A stretch of 64,000 bases of DNA from Saprospiraceae bacterium (GCA_016716185.1 JADJWV010000002.1:596501-660500); one strand, 5' to 3'. Shown: positions 44,582 to 53,547, counted from the first letter of the stretch. Notes: generated from the sequence alone by a model not told the origin. Translations and numbers: made by a program.

Positions 44582-45274
44582 ATGAAATATATTTACCTGA
44601 CTATCAGCATTTTAATTTCTGGATATGCCATCGCTCAGGGTCCACGTTATACTGTGAACCCAAGCCCGAATACCATTTATTTTGTTCCGGATAACACCGA
44701 CCATTATAAATCCGGTAAGGTCAGAAATCATACAAACGAAGTATTAAACATACTTTGGACGCGTGAAATCCTGATGATGCCAGCCGGATGGAGTACCTAT
44801 GTTTGCGATGCTAATAACTGTTATGCGGATAAAGTAGGTAAATGTCCCGAAATTTATCCGAACGTAATTCAGCCAGGCGATTCAACTACACTCGATGTAC
44901 ACGTGTATGAAGATGGAACGATGGGTGAAGCGCATATTGTGATGTGGGTTTACGAGGCAGAGGATACTTCTAAAAAAGTCAAAGTTGATTACACTTTCAA
45001 CAAAGTGGTTTCTAACAAGGACATCAGAAATATTGCAGTGAAAGTTTATCCAAATCCAGCTTCGAATTCATTTACAGTCGATTACAATACAGGATTGGTC
45101 CGTATAGATTTGGTTAATATTCTAGGCAGAAAAATCCGTTCGTTCCGTGCAGTTCCTAACAGCTCATACGACATCAGCGACCTGGAAGATGGTATGTATT
45201 TTATTCGACTCATCGGGCCAAACGACCAGAATTTCCGCACCTTGAGGTTGCAGAAAAGGGCAATTAAAGCTTAA
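44582..45274 (+). CDS. T9SS type A sorting domain-containing protein
   Basis: A 230-residue secreted protein with a signal peptide ending GYAIAQ. Residues ~20-145 are a beta-sandwich-like domain with four cysteines (VCDANNCYADKVGKC) and VIQPGDSTTLDVHVY; no known enzyme motif. The last ~75 residues are a type A sorting domain (VYPNPASNSFTVDYN, NILGRKIRSF, LEDGMYFIRL). Function is unknown. It converges on queD. Confidence 0.85.
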   Translation: MKYIYLTISILISGYAIAQGPRYTVNPSPNTIYFVPDNTDHYKSGKVRNHTNEVLNILWTREILMMPAGWSTYVCDANNCYADKVGKCPEIYPNVIQPGDSTTLDVHVYEDGTMGEAHIVMWVYEAEDTSKKVKVDYTFNKVVSNKDIRNIAVKVYPNPASNSFTVDYNTGLVRIDLVNILGRKIRSFRAVPNSSYDISDLEDGMYFIRLIGPNDQNFRTLRLQKRAIKA

Positions 45275-45293
45275 GATTGTTTTAGTTAGCCGA

Positions 45294-45701
45294 TCAGGCT
45301 GGATATTCGACAAAATTTCTTGGAGTTTCTGAAAGCCGGATCTGGATGTCCAGGTGCCCCGGAATTACCTTCCTTAATTTATTGTATATCTCAATGCAGA
45401 TATTCTCGGCAGTTGGAATGATGTGCTCAAATTCAGCACAATCCAAATTCAGATTTTTATGGTCAAAATCGGCCTCAACGTGCATTTCGATAAGGTCTTT
45501 AAGAATTTTCAGATCGATGAGAATTCCCGTGGCAGGGTCCAGTTCTCCTGTTATTTTAACATCCATCTCATAGTTATGACCATGAAAGTTTGGGTTGGCA
45601 CAAATTCCAAACACTTCTTTGTTTTTTTCGTCTGACCAATCAGGTCTGTACAGACGGTGCGCTGCATTAAAATGGCCTTTTCGTATGACTGAAATTCGCA
45701 T
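45294..45701 (-). CDS. queD: 6-carboxytetrahydropterin synthase (QueD-type)
   Basis: A 135-residue enzyme. Zinc His residues lie in GHFNAAHRLY and FHGHNYEM, with the catalytic Cys in GICANPNFHGH. The conserved GILIDLKILK and PTAENICIEIYNKL follow. It makes the first queuosine-pathway intermediate from 7,8-dihydroneopterin triphosphate, or a related pterin. I chose the ATG at 45701; the GTG at 45713 falls on the -7 promoter element. Confidence 0.92.
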   Translation of the reverse strand: MRISVIRKGHFNAAHRLYRPDWSDEKNKEVFGICANPNFHGHNYEMDVKITGELDPATGILIDLKILKDLIEMHVEADFDHKNLNLDCAEFEHIIPTAENICIEIYNKLRKVIPGHLDIQIRLSETPRNFVEYPA

Positions 45702-45712
45702 TCTTTTTTGCA

Positions 45713-45743
45713 CAAAAGTATGAAAATCAACCCTGGTGGCAAC
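45713..45743 (-). promoter_or_regulatory. queD promoter
   Basis: Read leftward, GTTG (45743-45740), 19 bases, then TACTTTTG (45720-45713) matches the -33/-7 consensus spacing. The ATG lies 11 bases downstream. Confidence 0.6.
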
Positions 45744-45813
45744 CGCAATATTTATACGGCCAGGGAATCCATCATAATCAGGCTAAATTTTACCCTTTTC
45801 ACCGGTTCTGGCT

Positions 45814-45821
45814 TATATTTG
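45814..45821 (+). promoter_or_regulatory. Candidate -7 element for the nuo operon
   Basis: TATATTTG matches TAnnTTTG and ends 23 bases before the nuoA ATG. The -33 region is only T-rich. It is divergent from the queD promoter. Confidence 0.5.
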
Positions 45822-45844
45822 CCGGGCCGTTTAGAAACTTCAGT

Positions 45845-46231
45845 ATGCACGCTTACCACATTCCGCAGGACTATTTTCCAATATTTCTTCAATTCCTGGT
45901 TGCACTTGGTTTCGTTGTATTTGTTCTGATTGCCACACATTTGTTAGGACCCAAAAAGGGGGGAAAACGCAAAGAAGCAAGCTTTGAATGTGGTCTCGAC
46001 AGTGTAGGTAATGCGAGAAATCCATTTTCTGTCCGGTATTTTATGACCGCTATTCTCTTTGTTTTATTTGATGTAGAAATTATTTTCATGTATCCGTGGG
46101 CAGTCAACTTTAAAAAACTGGGTTGGTTCGGATTTGTTGAAATGTTTATTTTTCTTGCCATGCTTATGGCTGGATTTTATTATGTTTTACTGAAAGGAAT
46201 TTTAAAATGGGAAACCAGGGATGACGTATGA
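45845..46231 (+). CDS. nuoA: NADH-quinone oxidoreductase subunit A
   Basis: A 128-residue membrane subunit of complex I with three helices. The loop with FECGLDSVGNARNPFSVRYF is diagnostic and contacts the quinone cavity. It is the first gene of the operon. Confidence 0.95.
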   Translation: MHAYHIPQDYFPIFLQFLVALGFVVFVLIATHLLGPKKGGKRKEASFECGLDSVGNARNPFSVRYFMTAILFVLFDVEIIFMYPWAVNFKKLGWFGFVEMFIFLAMLMAGFYYVLLKGILKWETRDDV

Positions 46232-46280
46232 TTCGGTTCCCGGTAATCTAAAAAACTAGCCACTTGTGAAAACCACAGAC

Positions 46281-46826
46281 ATGCCATCCAAAATTCACGT
46301 CGCCGAAGCACCGGAAGGAATTGCCGGACAGGGTTTCTTTGCCACCAGTCTGGATGCTGTTGTAGGGCTGGCCAGAAAAAACAGCATCTGGCCCTTGCCA
46401 TTTGCCACTTCCTGTTGCGGCATTGAGTTTATGTCGACCATGTCCTCCCATTACGATCTGGCCAGATTCGGTTCGGAAAGGTTGAGTTTTACTCCCCGAC
46501 AGGCTGACTTATTGATGGTAATGGGCACAATAGCCAAGAAAATGGCACCAGTATTGAGACAAGTCTACGAACAAATGGCCGAGCCCAAATGGGTGATCGC
46601 CGTGGGCGCCTGCGCCTCGAGCGGTGGAATATTCGATACATACAGTGTTTTGCAGGGAATTGATCGGGTGATTCCGGTGGATGTCTACGTGCCGGGTTGT
46701 CCACCGCGTCCGGAACAAATTATAGAGGGTGTCATGCGGATCCAGGACCTGATTGGAAAAGAATCCGTTCGAAGAAGGGACTCAGAAGAATACAAACAAT
46801 TGATGGAGGCATATTTTATTAAGTGA
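46281..46826 (+). CDS. nuoB: NADH-quinone oxidoreductase subunit B
   Basis: A 181-residue subunit carrying cluster N2, the last iron-sulfur centre before quinone. Motifs are PFATSCCGIEFMS, VMGTIAKKMAPVLRQVYEQM, VGACASSGG and YVPGCPPRPEQIIEG, with all cluster Cys present. A GTG five codons upstream (46266) is an alternative start. The stop overlaps nuoC (TGATG). Confidence 0.95.
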   Translation: MPSKIHVAEAPEGIAGQGFFATSLDAVVGLARKNSIWPLPFATSCCGIEFMSTMSSHYDLARFGSERLSFTPRQADLLMVMGTIAKKMAPVLRQVYEQMAEPKWVIAVGACASSGGIFDTYSVLQGIDRVIPVDVYVPGCPPRPEQIIEGVMRIQDLIGKESVRRRDSEEYKQLMEAYFIK

Positions 46827-47332
46827 TGACTACAGTAGTATCGAAAGATCTTCAACTCAAATTAAACGAAGCAATCGGATTGTCTTGCGAAATTTCGGAA
46901 GATGCTTTTGGCGTTTTAAATATGGAATTGCCTGTCAATCAAATTTTTGGGGTGGTTTTGTTCTTGTACAGAGACGAAGAATTTGGCTTTAATTTTTTGA
47001 CAGATATCTGTGGGGTTCATTATCCTCAATTGAAAGGAAGAGAATTATGTGTAGTTTACCACCTGCAAAGCATGCAGAGGCGATGCAGGTTGAGAATAAA
47101 AGTATATGTTCCGCTTGAGAAACCGGAAATACCCACCTTGTGTGGAATTTATGGTTCGGCAAATTGGATGGAGCGTGAAACTTATGATTTTTACGGAATC
47201 CAGTTTGTAGGCCACCCAAATCTGAGGCGCATTTTGAATATGGATGAAATGACAGAATTCCCTATGCGCAAAGAATTTCCTTTGGAAGACCCCAACCGGG
47301 AAGATAAAATGGATTACCAGTTTGGCAGATAA
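46826..47332 (+). CDS. nuoC: NADH-quinone oxidoreductase subunit C
   Basis: A 168-residue 30-kDa-type subunit of the Q module. FNFLTDICGVHYP and the C-terminal signature ANWMERETYDFYGI, then HPNLRRILNMDE, identify it. It is a separate gene from nuoD, unlike the E. coli fusion. The start could also be the GTG at 46823. Confidence 0.94.
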   Translation: MTTVVSKDLQLKLNEAIGLSCEISEDAFGVLNMELPVNQIFGVVLFLYRDEEFGFNFLTDICGVHYPQLKGRELCVVYHLQSMQRRCRLRIKVYVPLEKPEIPTLCGIYGSANWMERETYDFYGIQFVGHPNLRRILNMDEMTEFPMRKEFPLEDPNREDKMDYQFGR

Positions 47333-47338
47333 ATTGAA

Positions 47339-48562
47339 ATGAAGACAAACCAGGAATTTTTAGCAGGATTAGAAGAACGGCACAAACCGGAAATTCCATA
47401 TACCACTTTAAACCTCGGCCCGACGCATCCCGCGACACACGGGATATTTCAGAATGTATTGCAAATGGATGGCGAGCGCATCGTTAGCGGCGAACAGACC
47501 ATAGGTTACATTCATCGTGCATTTGAAAAAATTGCCGAGCGGAGGCCGTTTTATCAGATTACTCCGCTGACGGACCGACTGAATTATTGTTCAGCACCGA
47601 TCAACAACATGGGTTGGCATCTGACTGTCGAGAAATTGTTGGGGGTTCAGGTCCCTAAGCGCGTAGATTACATGCGTGTAATGGTTATGGAGCTTGCCCG
47701 GGTAGCCGATCACATCATTTGCAACAGCATCCTGGGAGTTGATACCGGAGCATTGACAGGATTTACCTATGTATATCAATGGCGTGAATTTATTTATGAA
47801 ATATACGAAGAGATTTGTGGCGCCCGGTTGACAACCAACATGGGGAGGATTGGTGGTTTTGAACGCGATTTTAACCAAATAGTTTTTGAAAAAACCAGGA
47901 AGTTCCTCAAAGAATTTCCGCCAGCCTGGAGGGAATTTGAAAATTTGTTGTCGAGGAACCGCATTTTTATGGACCGGACCATAGACACAGGAGCATTAAG
48001 TCTCGAAAGGGCTTTGAATTATGGATTTACCGGCCCCAATTTAAGAGCTTGTGGAGTGGATTACGATTTACGGGCCATTGAGCCGTATTGCTCTTATCAG
48101 GATTTTGATTTCGACATTCCGGTGGGTACGACCGGAGACACATATGACCGATTTGTGGTAAGAAATGAAGAGATCTGGCAAAGTCTGAGGATCATCGAAC
48201 AGGCGATGTCCAGGATTGAAAGCATGGAACCGGTTTACCATGCGGATGCTGATCACTATTATCTTCCTCCCAAACAAGAGGTATATCGAAATATGGAAGC
48301 GCTGATCTACCATTTTAAGATCATCATGGGCGAAATAGAAGCCCCTGAAGGCGAGGTTTACACTGCAGTGGAGGGTGCAAATGGGGAATTGGGATTTTAC
48401 CTGATCAGCGATGGGGGTAGAACCCCATACAGGCTGCATTTCAGGAGGCCGTGTTTTATATATTACCAGGCCTTTCCGGAAATGGTTAAAGACCAACTGC
48501 TGTCGGATGCGATTGTAGTGATGAGTAGTCTTAATGTCATCGCAGGAGAATTGGATGCATGA
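47339..48562 (+). CDS. nuoD: NADH-quinone oxidoreductase subunit D
   Basis: A 407-residue 49-kDa-type subunit, homologous to NiFe-hydrogenase large subunits. LNLGPTHPATHGIFQNVLQM has the quinone-site His; GYIHRAFEKIAE, MGRIGGFERDF and RPCFIYYQAFPEM are conserved. Together with NuoB it forms the quinone pocket. The next complex I gene, nuoE, is ~1.1 kb away behind an insertion. Confidence 0.95.
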   Translation: MKTNQEFLAGLEERHKPEIPYTTLNLGPTHPATHGIFQNVLQMDGERIVSGEQTIGYIHRAFEKIAERRPFYQITPLTDRLNYCSAPINNMGWHLTVEKLLGVQVPKRVDYMRVMVMELARVADHIICNSILGVDTGALTGFTYVYQWREFIYEIYEEICGARLTTNMGRIGGFERDFNQIVFEKTRKFLKEFPPAWREFENLLSRNRIFMDRTIDTGALSLERALNYGFTGPNLRACGVDYDLRAIEPYCSYQDFDFDIPVGTTGDTYDRFVVRNEEIWQSLRIIEQAMSRIESMEPVYHADADHYYLPPKQEVYRNMEALIYHFKIIMGEIEAPEGEVYTAVEGANGELGFYLISDGGRTPYRLHFRRPCFIYYQAFPEMVKDQLLSDAIVVMSSLNVIAGELDA

Positions 48563-48626
48563 AGCTAATATGAGTTGATAATAAAAAATAAACCAAAAAT
48601 AGTTAATATTTTAAAAATAAACTAAA

Positions 48627-48660
48627 TTTGGTATATATTTTGAAATATATTCTATCTTTG
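48627..48660 (+). promoter_or_regulatory. Internal promoter before the SatD-like gene
   Basis: TATCTTTG (48653-48660) is a strong -7 element 21 bases before the ATG. A TTTG (48627-48630) lies 22 bases upstream, a little longer than usual. The surrounding 119-base spacer is much more AT-rich than the nuo genes. It could also drive nuoE to nuoN. Confidence 0.6.
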
Positions 48661-48681
48661 ATGTATACAAATACATAATCG

Positions 48682-49308
48682 ATGGAAGGATTTGTCCTCT
48701 ACGCCGACTTACTGGAATCCAGAAAACTGAAAGACTTTTTTCTGATCAGTAAGAAACAAGAGCAAATGTTTAGCAGCCTGAATGAGAAATTCCATAGTGA
48801 ATTTCTGTTTCCGCCACGAACTGTAAAGGGTGTGGATGAATTCGAACTGGGTTTACGTTCGCTGAACTGTCTGCTCGATTTATTTATTGAAATGAATGCC
48901 ATTTTGCATCCCTATATTTTCAGATATCACCTGAGTTTTGGAAACATTCAAATGTCTGAAGATTTTGAAAACAAGGTGCTTGGGGGAGAAGTGTTTCATA
49001 AGATCAATGACAACATTGAATTTATGCGCAAGCAAGACTTATTGTTTTTGACTTCGGGAATTCCTTCGCTTCAATCAGGCTTATTGAATAGTTTTTTCAA
49101 TGCCTGGATGATGTTGACCAGCGATTGGACGGTGAGGCAAAACGAAGTCATGCAAATGAAGAGAAAAGCATACGCACATAAAGAAATAGCAGAGGACTTA
49201 AATATAAGTGTTGCAGGTGCGCAGAAAATTGCGGAACAGGCAAATTGGAAGCAGGTTCTTTTTATAGAAAAGGAATTTCGGAATTTTTTGAATGAATGGA
49301 AAGTATAG
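48682..49308 (+). CDS. SatD-like protein with C-terminal helix-turn-helix
   Basis: A 208-residue protein. The pattern FVLYADLLESRKLKD, then VKGVDEFELGLRSL, RYHLSFGNIQ and GGEVFHKINDN resembles the SatD family, seen in firmicute acid-tolerance (sat) loci. The C-terminal ~50 residues (AYAHKEIAEDLNISVAGAQKIA) form a sigma-like helix-turn-helix, suggesting a regulator. It has no known role in complex I. It overlaps the start of the next small membrane gene. Confidence 0.6.
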   Translation: MEGFVLYADLLESRKLKDFFLISKKQEQMFSSLNEKFHSEFLFPPRTVKGVDEFELGLRSLNCLLDLFIEMNAILHPYIFRYHLSFGNIQMSEDFENKVLGGEVFHKINDNIEFMRKQDLLFLTSGIPSLQSGLLNSFFNAWMMLTSDWTVRQNEVMQMKRKAYAHKEIAEDLNISVAGAQKIAEQANWKQVLFIEKEFRNFLNEWKV

Positions 49309-49688
49309 TCTATTACATCGTTGGACTTTTGATTACAATGATCCTGAGCCGGATTGTTCCCTGGATTCTTGGTTCTTATGGAATCAGTCCATGTAACATT
49401 TCAAAGGAAAAATGAAGTCAATCGAGATTGATAGGGTATTGCGAGATAATTTTGGTGTATGTTTTTATCATCAAAGGTGAAGCAACTGGGATGGGTTTGA
49501 TTTTTGCTGCGAAAGCTCTGGCAAGAATTGAACAACAGAAAGACGATGCCATGCAGACGTATTTTTTGGCAGGTACGCTTGTCAAATTTACGTATGCGGT
49601 TTTATGGTCTTTGTTTTTTAAATACAACGAAGTTTTTGGAACAGAACTCGTAAAAAATATTTTTATTTCAACAGGTTTGATTGGTTAA
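49296..49688 (+). pseudogene. Small membrane protein gene with in-frame TGA
   Basis: ATG at 49296 opens a frame of 39 codons with a membrane helix (IVYYIVGLLITMIL), then TGA at 49413-49415. The same frame continues for 90 sense codons to TAA at 49686-49688, with two more helices (CEIILVYVFIIKG and FTYAVLWSLFF). The only break is that stop, so it is most likely one gene with a nonsense mutation, or a sequencing error. A TTG five codons after the stop could restart translation. Many other genes here use TGA as a true stop. It overlaps the SatD-like gene by 13 bases. Confidence 0.65.
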
Positions 49689-49698
49689 TTTAACAAAC

Positions 49699-50211
49699 AT
49701 GTCGACAGCTACAGAAAGCAATTATAAATTTCTAAAGGATCTTTTAAAAGAAGCCGGTGAAATCGTTCAACGCTACCCCGAAGGGAGGCAGAAATCTGCT
49801 TTGTTGCCCATACTTCATTTGGTGCAGGCCCGGGAAGGTTGGTTGAGTGCAGAAGCAATGGATGAAGTGGCACAGTTTTTAAATTTACAATCCATAGAAG
49901 TCTATGAAGTCGCCTCGTTTTATACCATGTTTCATTTAAAACCCGTAGGTAAATATGTTTTGGAATTTTGCAGAACAGGCCCTTGTTGCCTGGTCGGTGC
50001 TGAATCGCTCTTACAATACGTACAAGACAAACTGAATATTGGAATTGGCGAAACCACTTCAGACGGTTTATTTACCATCAAAACGGTAGAATGCCTGGCT
50101 TCGTGTGGAACAGGACCGGTGTTGCAGATTGGTCCAGAATACAAGTACTACGAAAATTTGAATAAAGAGAAATTGGATCAGATCATTGAAAGCTTAAGAA
50201 GCAAATCCTGA
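49699..50211 (+). CDS. nuoE: NADH-quinone oxidoreductase subunit E
   Basis: A 170-residue 2Fe-2S subunit of the NADH module. The four cluster cysteines lie in EFCRTGPCCLVGAESLL and VECLASCGTGPVLQIG. ATG at 49699 is preferred to the TTG at 49681, which overlaps the previous gene. NuoE partners with NuoF. Confidence 0.93.
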   Translation: MSTATESNYKFLKDLLKEAGEIVQRYPEGRQKSALLPILHLVQAREGWLSAEAMDEVAQFLNLQSIEVYEVASFYTMFHLKPVGKYVLEFCRTGPCCLVGAESLLQYVQDKLNIGIGETTSDGLFTIKTVECLASCGTGPVLQIGPEYKYYENLNKEKLDQIIESLRSKS

Positions 50212-50212
50212 T

Positions 50213-51550
50213 ATGTCAAAAAAACTATTGCTCGAACACGTCGATAAAGAAGGAATACAGTACATAGATACCTACATCAAATTTGGAGGTTATGCTTCTG
50301 TGACCAAGGCACTCAAATCTCTGAGTCCGGATCAGGTTGTTGAAGAAGTTAAGACTTCTGGTCTCCGAGGACGAGGTGGGGCAGGCTTTCCGACAGGAAT
50401 GAAATGGTCGTTCCTCGATAAAAAATCCGACAAACCCAAATATCTCGTTTGCAATGCAGACGAATCTGAACCCGGTACTTTCAAAGACCGGTATCTGATG
50501 GAAAAAATACCGCATTTGCTGATCGAAGGGATGATCGTTTCTTCATTTGCTTTAAATGCTAACACCTCATATATCTATGTACGGGGTGAAATGATGTACG
50601 TCATCAAAATCCTGGAGCGCGCTATTGCTGAAGCCTATTCCAAAGGGTATTTGGGAAAAAATATCATGGGTTCAGGTTACGATCTCAACTTGTATGTACA
50701 ACCGGGTGGAGGGGCATACATCTGTGGAGAAGAAACAGCTTTGCTCGAATCCCTGGAAGGGAAAAGAGGGAATCCAAGAAACAAACCACCATTTCCTGCA
50801 GTCTGGGGATTGTATGGTTGCCCGACGGTCGTCAACAATGTGGAAACCATTGCCGCTGTACCCTGGATTGTAAATCAGGGTGGCGCAGCTTATGCTGCCA
50901 TTGGAGTAGGAAAAAGTACAGGAACCAAACTGATTTCAGCTTGTGGTAACATCAACAATCCGGGAGTTTATGAAATCGAACTGGGTCTGCCTGTTGAAGA
51001 ATTTATATACAGCGACAATTATTGTGGAGGTATAACTAACAGTCGTGAGTTAAAAGCCGTAGTACCGGGTGGTTCATCGGTTCCCATCTTGCCCAAAGAT
51101 CTGATCCTGAAAACAGCTGCAGGCGATTCCCGTTTGATGAGTTACGAATCATTGGCAGAGGGTGGATTTGTGAGCGGTTCGATGCTGGGTTCAGGAGGAT
51201 TTATTGTGTTTGATGACCAAGCCTGTATCGTTAGAAATCTCTGGAACTTTACACGCTTTTACCATCACGAGAGTTGCGGACAGTGCAGTCCTTGCAGGGA
51301 AGGTACAGGATGGATGGAAAAAGTATTGCACCGCATCGAGTATGGCCATGGAAAAATGACGGACATTGATTTGTTGGTAGACGTTGCAAAAAATATAGAG
51401 GGTAAAACGATATGTCCTTTGGGTGATGCCGCAGCCTGGCCTGTTGCCAGTGCAATCAGGCATTTTCGAAGTGAGTTTGAAGATCATGTCAGGAATCCGG
51501 ATAGCTGTCTTGCAAAACATTTACACGGAGATTTTGCCTTGGCGCATTAA
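50213..51550 (+). CDS. nuoF: NADH-quinone oxidoreductase subunit F
   Basis: A 445-residue subunit that oxidises NADH. FMN/NADH site: GLRGRGGAGFPTGMKWSF and CNADESEPGTFKDRYLM. 4Fe-4S site: ESCGQCSPCREGTGWM and TICPLGDAAAWPV. It starts one base after nuoE. Confidence 0.96.
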   Translation: MSKKLLLEHVDKEGIQYIDTYIKFGGYASVTKALKSLSPDQVVEEVKTSGLRGRGGAGFPTGMKWSFLDKKSDKPKYLVCNADESEPGTFKDRYLMEKIPHLLIEGMIVSSFALNANTSYIYVRGEMMYVIKILERAIAEAYSKGYLGKNIMGSGYDLNLYVQPGGGAYICGEETALLESLEGKRGNPRNKPPFPAVWGLYGCPTVVNNVETIAAVPWIVNQGGAAYAAIGVGKSTGTKLISACGNINNPGVYEIELGLPVEEFIYSDNYCGGITNSRELKAVVPGGSSVPILPKDLILKTAAGDSRLMSYESLAEGGFVSGSMLGSGGFIVFDDQACIVRNLWNFTRFYHHESCGQCSPCREGTGWMEKVLHRIEYGHGKMTDIDLLVDVAKNIEGKTICPLGDAAAWPVASAIRHFRSEFEDHVRNPDSCLAKHLHGDFALAH

Positions 51551-51562
51551 AATGATATTTGT

Positions 51563-52531
51563 ATGAGTGAATTATTAAAAGTAACCATAGACGGACGAAG
51601 CATCGAGGTACCACCTGGCACTACCATTCTTCAGGCGGCAAGACAATTGGGAGGAAAATATCCTCCGGCCATGTGTTATTATTCTTCTTTGGAAAATACA
51701 GGTGGAAAATGCAGGGTTTGTCTGGTTAAAGTTGCACAGGCCAGCGAAGCCAATCCAAGGCCTATGCCCAAATTGGTGGCAAGTTGTATAACACGGGTCG
51801 AAAATGGAATGGTTGTTGAAAATGAAACCAACCAGGAAGTCATCAACGCGAGAAACGGGGTCGTGGAATTTCTGCTGATCAATCATCCTTTGGATTGTCC
51901 GGTATGCGATCAGGCCGGCGAATGTGATTTGCAAAATTTATCATTTGATCATGGCAAAGAAAACACGCGATACGAAGAAGGAAGAAGGGAGTTCGATAAA
52001 ATAGATATAGGTCCTTACGTGCAGTTGCACATGACCCGTTGCATTTTATGTTACCGATGTGTTTATGCTGCAGAACAACTTACCAACCAACGCGTGCATG
52101 GTGTACTCAACAGAGGAGATGTTTCTGAAATCAGTACGTATATCAAGAATGCCATCGATAACGATTTTTCCGGAAATATCATCGATGTCTGCCCGGTTGG
52201 CGCACTTACGGATAAAACTTACCGATTTAAACAACGGGTATGGTTTTCAAAACCTTTCGATGCACATCGCGAATGTTCACATTGCTGTGGTAAAACCGTG
52301 TTGTGGTTGAAAGGCGATAACATCATCCGGGTTACCGCAAGGAAAAATGAATTTGGAGAAGTGGAAGAATTTATCTGCAATTCCTGCAGATTTGAAAAAA
52401 GAGATATAAGTGATTGGATTGTGGAAGGTCCTCGTAAGGTCGATCAGGAATCCGTGATCGCTTCGAATAAATACGAACTGCCTGTAATTTCGCCGGCAGT
52501 AAATGTAGATGCAAAATTTGTTTCGGAATGA
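51563..52531 (+). CDS. nuoG: NADH-quinone oxidoreductase subunit G, short form
   Basis: A 322-residue NuoG N-terminal half only. It has the 2Fe-2S part (MCYYSSLENTGGKCRVCLV), the His-ligated cluster (LDCPVCDQAGECDLQN), and 4Fe-4S motifs (RCILCYRCVYAAEQL, VCPVGAL). The molybdopterin-like domain of typical ~700-900-residue NuoG is absent. Short NuoG is usual in Bacteroidota. It overlaps nuoH by four bases. Confidence 0.93.
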   Translation: MSELLKVTIDGRSIEVPPGTTILQAARQLGGKYPPAMCYYSSLENTGGKCRVCLVKVAQASEANPRPMPKLVASCITRVENGMVVENETNQEVINARNGVVEFLLINHPLDCPVCDQAGECDLQNLSFDHGKENTRYEEGRREFDKIDIGPYVQLHMTRCILCYRCVYAAEQLTNQRVHGVLNRGDVSEISTYIKNAIDNDFSGNIIDVCPVGALTDKTYRFKQRVWFSKPFDAHRECSHCCGKTVLWLKGDNIIRVTARKNEFGEVEEFICNSCRFEKRDISDWIVEGPRKVDQESVIASNKYELPVISPAVNVDAKFVSE

Positions 52532-53538
52532 GCGATTTAATATTTAAAATAATTTTCATTGCATCTGTATTTGGCATTTCTTTGTTTATTGCCATGTATA
52601 CAACTTATGCCGAACGAAAACTGGCAGCTTTTCTGCAAGACCGTCTGGGTCCAAACAGAGCAGGACCTTTTGGTATCTTGCAACCTCTTGCAGATGGCAT
52701 TAAGCTGTTTTTTAAAGAAGAATTTATTCCAAAGGTTTCGGATAAATTTTTATTTATTCTCGGACCTGCGCTTTTTATGTGCACGGCATTGATGACCAGT
52801 GCTGTGATCCCATTTGCACCGGATCTGAAAATCGGCGATCGCATTTTTGAAATGCAGGCGGCGGATCTCAATGTGGGCATTCTATACATCTTTGGAGTGG
52901 TATCGCTCGGAGTTTACGGAATATTGATTGGAGGTTGGGCCTCCAACAATAAATTTTCATTGCTGGGTGCAATTCGCGCCGCTTCACAAAACATCAGTTA
53001 TGAACTGGCAATGGGCTTGTCGATTGTTTCGTTGATCATGGTCAGTTCGAGTTTGTCTTTGAGAGACATGGTGGAGCAGCAGGCCGGACTGAACTGGAAT
53101 GTGATTTATCAACCTCTTGGATTTTTGATTTTTATCATTTGTGCATTCGCAGAAACCAACCGGGCACCTTTCGATTTACCGGAATGTGAAACGGAACTGG
53201 TAGGCGGGTTTCATACCGAATTTTCTTCGATGAAATTGGGGTTTTATCTTTTTGCAGAATACATACATGTGTTTATAAGCAGCGCAGTAATCTCTACTTT
53301 GTATTTCGGCGGATACCAATTTCCATTCGTAAGCAGTATGGAGCCGGGTATTTTGAAAACCGTTTTAGGAGCTGCGGTGATGTTTGGAAAAATTACTTTT
53401 TTCATCTTTTTATTTATTTGGATCAGATGGACTTTACCGAGATTCCGATACGATCAGTTGATGAACCTGGGATGGAAAGTACTGATCCCTCTTGCGGTTT
53501 TGAATATTTTGTTGACGGCTCTCTTTATCTTATTTTAA
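52528..53538 (+). CDS. nuoH: NADH-quinone oxidoreductase subunit H
   Basis: A 336-residue membrane subunit that links the Q module to the proton-pumping arm. AERKLAAFLQDRLGPNRAGP and ETNRAPFDLPECETELVGGF are hallmark sequences; about eight helices are seen. Confidence 0.96.
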   Translation: MSDLIFKIIFIASVFGISLFIAMYTTYAERKLAAFLQDRLGPNRAGPFGILQPLADGIKLFFKEEFIPKVSDKFLFILGPALFMCTALMTSAVIPFAPDLKIGDRIFEMQAADLNVGILYIFGVVSLGVYGILIGGWASNNKFSLLGAIRAASQNISYELAMGLSIVSLIMVSSSLSLRDMVEQQAGLNWNVIYQPLGFLIFIICAFAETNRAPFDLPECETELVGGFHTEFSSMKLGFYLFAEYIHVFISSAVISTLYFGGYQFPFVSSMEPGILKTVLGAAVMFGKITFFIFLFIWIRWTLPRFRYDQLMNLGWKVLIPLAVLNILLTALFILF

Positions 53539-53547
53539 AAGCGTAAC

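Noticed and set aside
49413..49415. TGA read as an amino acid throughout the genome
   Set aside because: Many intact genes here end in TGA, several at ATGA or TGATG overlaps where readthrough would fuse unrelated proteins.
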